This document shows, in pieces, positions 59,900 to 64,000 of a DNA stretch of 64,000 nucleotides. The translations under genes were made by a program, and so were the position numbers. The stretch comes from Actinernus sp. WN-2022 (Eukaryota > Cnidaria > Anthozoa > Actiniaria > Actinernidae), in NCBI GenBank assembly GCA_030867875.1, contig JAOWCC010000577.1, positions 4,976,660 through 5,040,659 on the forward strand, in the 5' to 3' direction. The notes beneath the pieces were generated by a model. The model was not told the DNA's origin, made no database searches, and saw only the letters and a list, made by a program, of their open reading frames with translations. Position 1 is the stretch's first letter. The number at the start of each line of letters is the position of its first letter.

Positions 59900-60198
59900 C
59901 TGTCAAAGGGAACAAAGGCGAATGTTATAAGATTGCATGGGCTTTGTTTATGGCAGTTCAGTTATTTTCATTTAGTGATCAAGTTTAAATGAAATATTTA
60001 TGTTTATGTAATATATCAAAAATGAGAGCTAGTGTTTTACCAGGGGATCCAACCACCAAGAACAGGTGAAAGCACGAGGCCACTTCCCCTGGTGAAACCC
60101 GAAGCTCAAGTTTTTGATACTGATTATTTCTCACACGAAAATAATACCTGTATTCATAAATCATTAGTAAGTATGGCGATTGTTATTATTTCACGAAC

Positions 60199-60355
60199 TA
60201 TGTCAAACACGAATTGGAGTCTTTCATCAGGGGTTCCAAATATTGAGATAACAAATGAAACCCGAGAGGCGTGGCCTCGAGGGTTTTATTGTTTTCGAAA
60301 TATTTGGAATCCCCTGATGAAAGACGAACAATGAGTGTTTGATATGTCTTCTCAT
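60199..60355. mobile_element. Foldback hairpin repeat, copy 1
   Basis: GTCAAACACGAATTGGAGTC...GGGGTTCCAAATATT is imperfectly inverted as AATATTTGGAATCCCC...GAGTGTTTGATA, with a CCCGAGAGGC/GCCTCGAGGG loop. Confidence 0.9.
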
Positions 60356-60484
60356 GCGAATGCAAAACCGACAATTTACATACGTTTCTTTTCAAACTTC
60401 ATTAGCAAGTATTGTTTACCATTTGACTGTTGTATCTAATTATTCAATAGATGGCTTATTATTCTTTTTTGATGGCAGTGAATT

Positions 60485-60575
60485 CAACTAGCGTACTAGT
60501 AGAGTAGTGGACAAGAGTTAGTACAAGCAGTCGGAAGGGTCGTGGTTCGAACACCAGTGGAGGCAGACTTTTTCT
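60485..60575 (+). mobile_element. tRNA-derived SINE head
   Basis: TAGTAGAGTAGTGG (A-box-like) and GTGGTTCGAACACC (B-box) about 45 bp apart on the plus strand. Not a normal tRNA fold. Confidence 0.5.
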
Positions 60576-60629
60576 TTCTATGTCATTCTTTATTTCTTTA
60601 CTTCTTCGCTCCTTGTAGTTTATCAGTAT

Positions 60630-60798
60630 GTAATTAGTTAGTGGTTCATGAATATGATGATTAAGAAATATTGATCACTAGGGTTGGAAAAAAGATCAAA
60701 CACAAGGGTTTCACCCGGTATCAAGACCCATGCATGTGACCAAATACAGTTCCTCCATTGGATGACTATCTCATGAATTATTCATGAGTTTGAGAAGA
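60630..60798. repeat. Dispersed repeat (CTCATGAATTATT family), copy 2
   Basis: TATCAAGACCCATGCATGTG and CTCATGAATTATTCATGAGT are shared with 62975-63147 in the same orientation. Confidence 0.85.
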
Positions 60799-60803
60799 AC
60801 TAT

Positions 60804-60945
60804 GTCAAACACGAATTGGAGTCTTTCATCAGGGGTTCCAAATATTGAGAAAACAAATGAAACCCGAGAGGCGTAGCCTCTCGGGTTTTATTGTTTTCGA
60901 AATATTTGGAATCCCCTGATGAAAGACGAACAATGAGTGTTTGAC
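60804..60945. mobile_element. Foldback hairpin repeat, copy 2
   Basis: Near-identical to copy 1, with a more perfect loop stem (AACCCGAGAGGC/GCCTCTCGGGTT). A third, eroded half copy is at 61021-61055. Confidence 0.9.
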
Positions 60946-62251
60946 ATGTCTTCTCGTGCGAACGCTTTAAACAGACATTTGTTTACTGAAGTGAAATATT
61001 TGGCTAATGATATTTTGTTTTCTCAATATTTGGAATTCCCTGATGAAAAATTAATAATGATGTTTTAAATTCTTCTCATTCAAATGAAAACAGACATTTG
61101 TTTACTGAAATGAAATGTTTGGCTAATGATATTTTATTGTTTGATTTGTTGGGTGAAATGTAAGCTTTGTTGAACTTGTACTCTGGGTGTTCTTTTGAAA
61201 CTTGGAGCTGGAATGTCGGATTCGCGTTTTCGTTCGCCAAAAACTCCTGCTGGACGTTTCATTAGTAGAAATGGATGCCATAAGCCTTAACTACTGGATG
61301 ACCAAGTTCATACAAGAAGTTGCAAAGCCTTCCAAGGAGCGTTATCCTCCGAAGACCGTATATGGGATAGTGTGCGGTATTCGGCGCTACATTGAGGAGA
61401 AAAAATCCAGCGAGGAAATGAATCCACTAAACACTGCTGATAAAAGGTACGTAAGTTACTATCTTGAAGGAAGCACTTTAGTCTGTGCCATTTGAGAGAG
61501 ATTATTGCTCAAAGTGCTAATGTTTTTTAACTTTAATTTCATAGGTTTCTTATCTTTCGACGTGCCCTCGATGCCGAAATGAAAGACGGGACAAGGAAGG
61601 GCCTGGCTATAAGAAACAAGAAAGAAGAGAAGCTGCCTATTCTTGATAGCGAAGAACGAAAATTCTGGGAATTGGAACTGTTAGGAAGAAAGTCAGCTAA
61701 GTCGTTAATAGATATTATTATAACGGGAAATTATTTGGGTTTAGGGGAGGAGAACATAGAAATATTACGGTTTCAAACTTTGAAATTGGTATGAATTATA
61801 TTCGCTTCGAGGAAAACATATCCAAAACGTTTCATGGAGGCTTGTTTGACTTGAAGTATGAGCCACGTGTAGTGAAACATATTTGTCATTGCCTAAACGA
61901 GAAACATGACCCTTGTTTAGTTGAGTTTTATGAACTCTACATTGGATTAGTGGAACCAATTGCGAAAGGCATTAGCGCATTCTATTTTAAGCCAAATGCG
62001 AAAAGGTTCGCGTATGACAAATCTCCAGTGGGAATAAACACGCTTAACGCTATTTTGCCTTCAATGTGTGAAGCAGCACGAATAAAACGCAAAACTAGTC
62101 ACTCCTTGCGAGTCACTTGCGCTTCTAATTTATTCAATGAAGGAGTAGGCGAAAAGATGATAAGAGAGAGAACTGGTCACAGATCAGACGCTCTATTTAA
62201 GTATCAGAAAGCAAATGAAAATAATGTGGCTGAGGTTTCGAGCATTTTAGC

Positions 62252-62678
62252 GGTAGTATCGTCGTGTACCGTTTAACCAACTGCGTCATAAAATTCCATT
62301 TGTTACCCACGTTCGCTATGAATAATTTGAGACTCAAGAAATTTTATACGAACATCCGAATCGACACTTAGAAATTTTAGAACGATTATACGTTATCCTC
62401 ACTATAAAAAAATTACCGCCTGAACCGGGATTCGAACTCGGGCCGGTTAAGAATCAATGCAATGGCTTACCCACCACCAACCCAAACCCTAACCATTAGA
62501 CCACGAGAGAATTCGCTGATTGCAATCGTTTCTTTTACCAGATTTATATCAACTTCATTAGCATGTTCATAAAATATTCTATTATAGTAAAATATATACT
62601 ATAATAGCGGTACGACAACCCTCCGAGCGCGCGAGGTGTGATTCCCCACGGATCTCAACGGTACACGACGATACTACC
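62252..62678. mobile_element. 427-bp MITE inside the recombinase
   Basis: A 22-bp perfect terminal inverted repeat (GGTAGTATCGTCGTGTACCG.. at 62252 and its inverse ending at 62678). The flanks ATTTTAGC (62244-62251) and ATTTTACC (62679-62686) look like an 8-bp target duplication with one change, as in hAT-type insertions. Omitting the insert and one flank leaves the recombinase in frame. Confidence 0.88.
62413..62511 (-). mobile_element. tRNA-Glu-like sequence within the MITE
   Basis: The minus strand reads TCTCGTGGTCTAATGGTTAG (A-box), a longer than normal middle, GAGTTCGAATCCCGG (B-box), TTCAGGCGGTAA and a T run. It resembles tRNA-Glu but with an about 20-nt surplus, so it is a SINE head or pseudo-tRNA rather than a functional gene. 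Confidence 0.6.
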
Positions 62679-62974
62679 ATTTTACCTCCTAAGTGCACTG
62701 CTACTAAGAGTGTAGTAAATAACGAATCGAGCTCTGTGTCTGGTAAGAATAGCACGAAAACAAGCTCTGATACCAGTAATGTAGAAATGCAAAAGTCATC
62801 AAAAGCTACATCCGTTCTACCTACTAGTGTTTTATTTATGAATTGCACAGTAAATGTTAATGTAACTATTAACGAAAAAGTGAACACGAGATGGAATAAC
62901 TAAAATACACAAATATTGTAAATATATTTTTTTTAAATACCGTTATTAAATATTTGTTTTGCATGTTACAGTCG

Positions 62975-63147
62975 GTTGTCATTAATATGTAAATTGAGAA
63001 ATATCTATCCCTAGGGTTGGAAATGTGATCAAACACTAGTGTGTTTGGAACTGGTGTTTCATTGGGTATCAAGACCCATGCATGTGATCAAATGCAGTCC
63101 TCTGATTGACTAAAAATCTCATGAATTATTCATGAGTTTGAGAAGGT
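62975..63147. repeat. Dispersed repeat (CTCATGAATTATT family), copies 3 and 4
   Basis: This copy is in direct orientation relative to 60630-60798. A more diverged relative follows at 63290-63465 (TCATTAATTATTCATG). Confidence 0.8.
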
Positions 63148-63604
63148 CGTTTCAACAAACGGCCTGATATTGTGGTGGACACTAGCAGTCGGGATCAACC
63201 ATGAGGACAATTGTTTGAGCCACACTTCATCTTTTCCTTCAGTTCTCTTCGTGTAAAGTCATACTTATGATGTAACCTTGTTGCTTAATTAGGTCACATG
63301 CATGAATCTTGATGCCCAATAGAAAGCCAGAGGAAGATCACATCTCCAAATCACTAGTGATGTTCCTCTGGTGTTTCATCGTGTATTAAGGTACATGCAC
63401 GTGACCAAAATGGGATGATCCGATTGGCTGTTGATCTCATTAATTATTCATGCTTGAGAAATATATTTATTTTTGTTTAAATTTCAAGTGGAAGGGAAAA
63501 ATAAATTTGAATGATCGAATCTAACGTCATCCCTCTTTCCAACTTCAACACATTAGCATATCTCTTAAATGACGTTATCATCCGAGGTTTGTAATGCATT
63601 TTGT

Positions 63605-63778
63605 AGATGAAATCGCATGAACTGTTCGTGCTTTTCGTGATTTATGGGCACCGAGTGATATTTGATATTTTGTAAATTCTGATAATTGCACGAGCCTATA
63701 GGCGAGAACTTTCAAAATATCACTCAATGCCATAAATCACATGCAGCACATAGCACGGGCAGTTCGTGCGATGTTTTG
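63605..63778. mobile_element. Foldback MITE
   Basis: ATCGCATGAACTGTTCGTGC...GTGATTTATGGGCACCGAGTG is inverted as CACTCAATGCCATAAATCAC...GGGCAGTTCGTGCGAT. AT-rich loop. Confidence 0.88.
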
Positions 63779-63789
63779 TTTATAATATA

Positions 63790-64000
63790 CTGAGTAAACA
63801 TTTGCTGAGAGCATGTCACTGTGCACTCAACCTTTTTATGCACTCGTTGTTGACCAATCAAAATCCAAATATTCTGGAGTATGTTATATAAAGCTTTCTA
63901 ACATACTCAAACAAATATCTGGATTCTGACTTCTCAATGACGAGTGCATCTAAAGGTCAGTTGAGTGCACAGTTGCATGCTCTCAGCATATGTTTCCTTA
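63790..64000. mobile_element. Foldback MITE at the window edge
   Basis: GTAAACATTTGCTGAGAGCA...GTGCACTCAACC is inverted as GGTCAGTTGAGTGCAC...TGCTCTCAGCATATGTTTCC. May continue past the right edge. Confidence 0.85.

Larger units (their letters stand above)
61202..62903 (+). pseudogene. Crypton-like tyrosine recombinase, broken
   Basis: Related to the Crypton/DUF3504 recombinase family that is abundant in cnidarians. The N-terminal part (ISLNYWMTKFIQEVAK.., YPPKTVYGIVCGIRRY) ends at 61446 with a plausible 98-bp intron (GTACGT...ATAG, 61447-61544). RRALDAEMKDGTRKGLAI and YLGLGEENIEILRFQTLKL follow, then a frameshift near 61790. The C-terminal part has YIRFEENISKTFHGGL, SPVGINTLN, HSLRVTCASNLFNEGVGEKM, RTGHRSD and FKYQKAN, i.e. 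H-x-x-R, a second His and a Tyr. The usual first catalytic Arg (in GLRxxEEH) is missing. The tail (VLFMNCTVNVNVTIN, stop 62901-62903) is separated by a MITE at 62252-62678. Confidence 0.85.

Noticed and set aside
62413..62511. Functional tRNA-Glu gene
   Set aside because: A-box and B-box are good, but the middle is too long and the anticodon arm cannot be formed; best taken as SINE or pseudo-tRNA.

Overview
This is a 64 kb eukaryotic window that is intron-rich, AT-rich and very repeat-rich. Three conserved host genes can be assembled exon by exon. The gene structures, and the mobile-element protein families recognised here (cnidarian-type DDE-like proteins, Crypton-like tyrosine recombinases, LINE tails, many foldback MITEs), suggest an anthozoan cnidarian, probably a stony coral. 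That assignment is inference; no rRNA or species marker is present.

Layout. (1) 116-7811, minus strand: three exons of COX15 (heme A synthase), running off the left edge. One intron holds a 64-copy, 75-bp satellite (690-5495); LINE tails and MITEs lie around the exons. (2) 12388-17007: a 4.6 kb giant foldback element whose inverted arms consist of a decamer satellite. (3) 17430-43786, plus strand: a complete 15-exon PUS1 (tRNA pseudouridine synthase), 471 codons. Its introns hold a decayed cnidarian-type mobile element (about 19.9-24.2 kb), a Tc1/mariner-like element, a 1.45 kb tandem duplication, a 5'-truncated LINE with clean 12-bp target duplications, and several 31-bp minisatellites. Two introns look non-standard: one AT-AC and one U12-type. 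(4) 44356-59899, minus strand: the last eight exons of TMTC1 (TPR-rich O-mannosyltransferase), tail-to-tail with PUS1. (5) 60.2-64 kb: foldback repeats and a broken Crypton-like tyrosine recombinase interrupted by a 427-bp MITE.

Functionally, COX15 (cytochrome oxidase heme A) and PUS1 (tRNA modification, dual nuclear/mitochondrial in animals) are divergent neighbours, both linked to mitochondrial function. TMTC1 is an ER membrane/lumen protein with no obvious link to them. The rest is accessory DNA. The most unusual features are the PUS1 AT-AC intron, the satellite-armed foldback element, the MITE that splits the recombinase, the recurrence of 31-bp minisatellite periods, and the clustered excess of the palindrome TACATGTA in the COX15/PUS1 half. 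Most open frames longer than 60 codons outside these genes are repeat artefacts.
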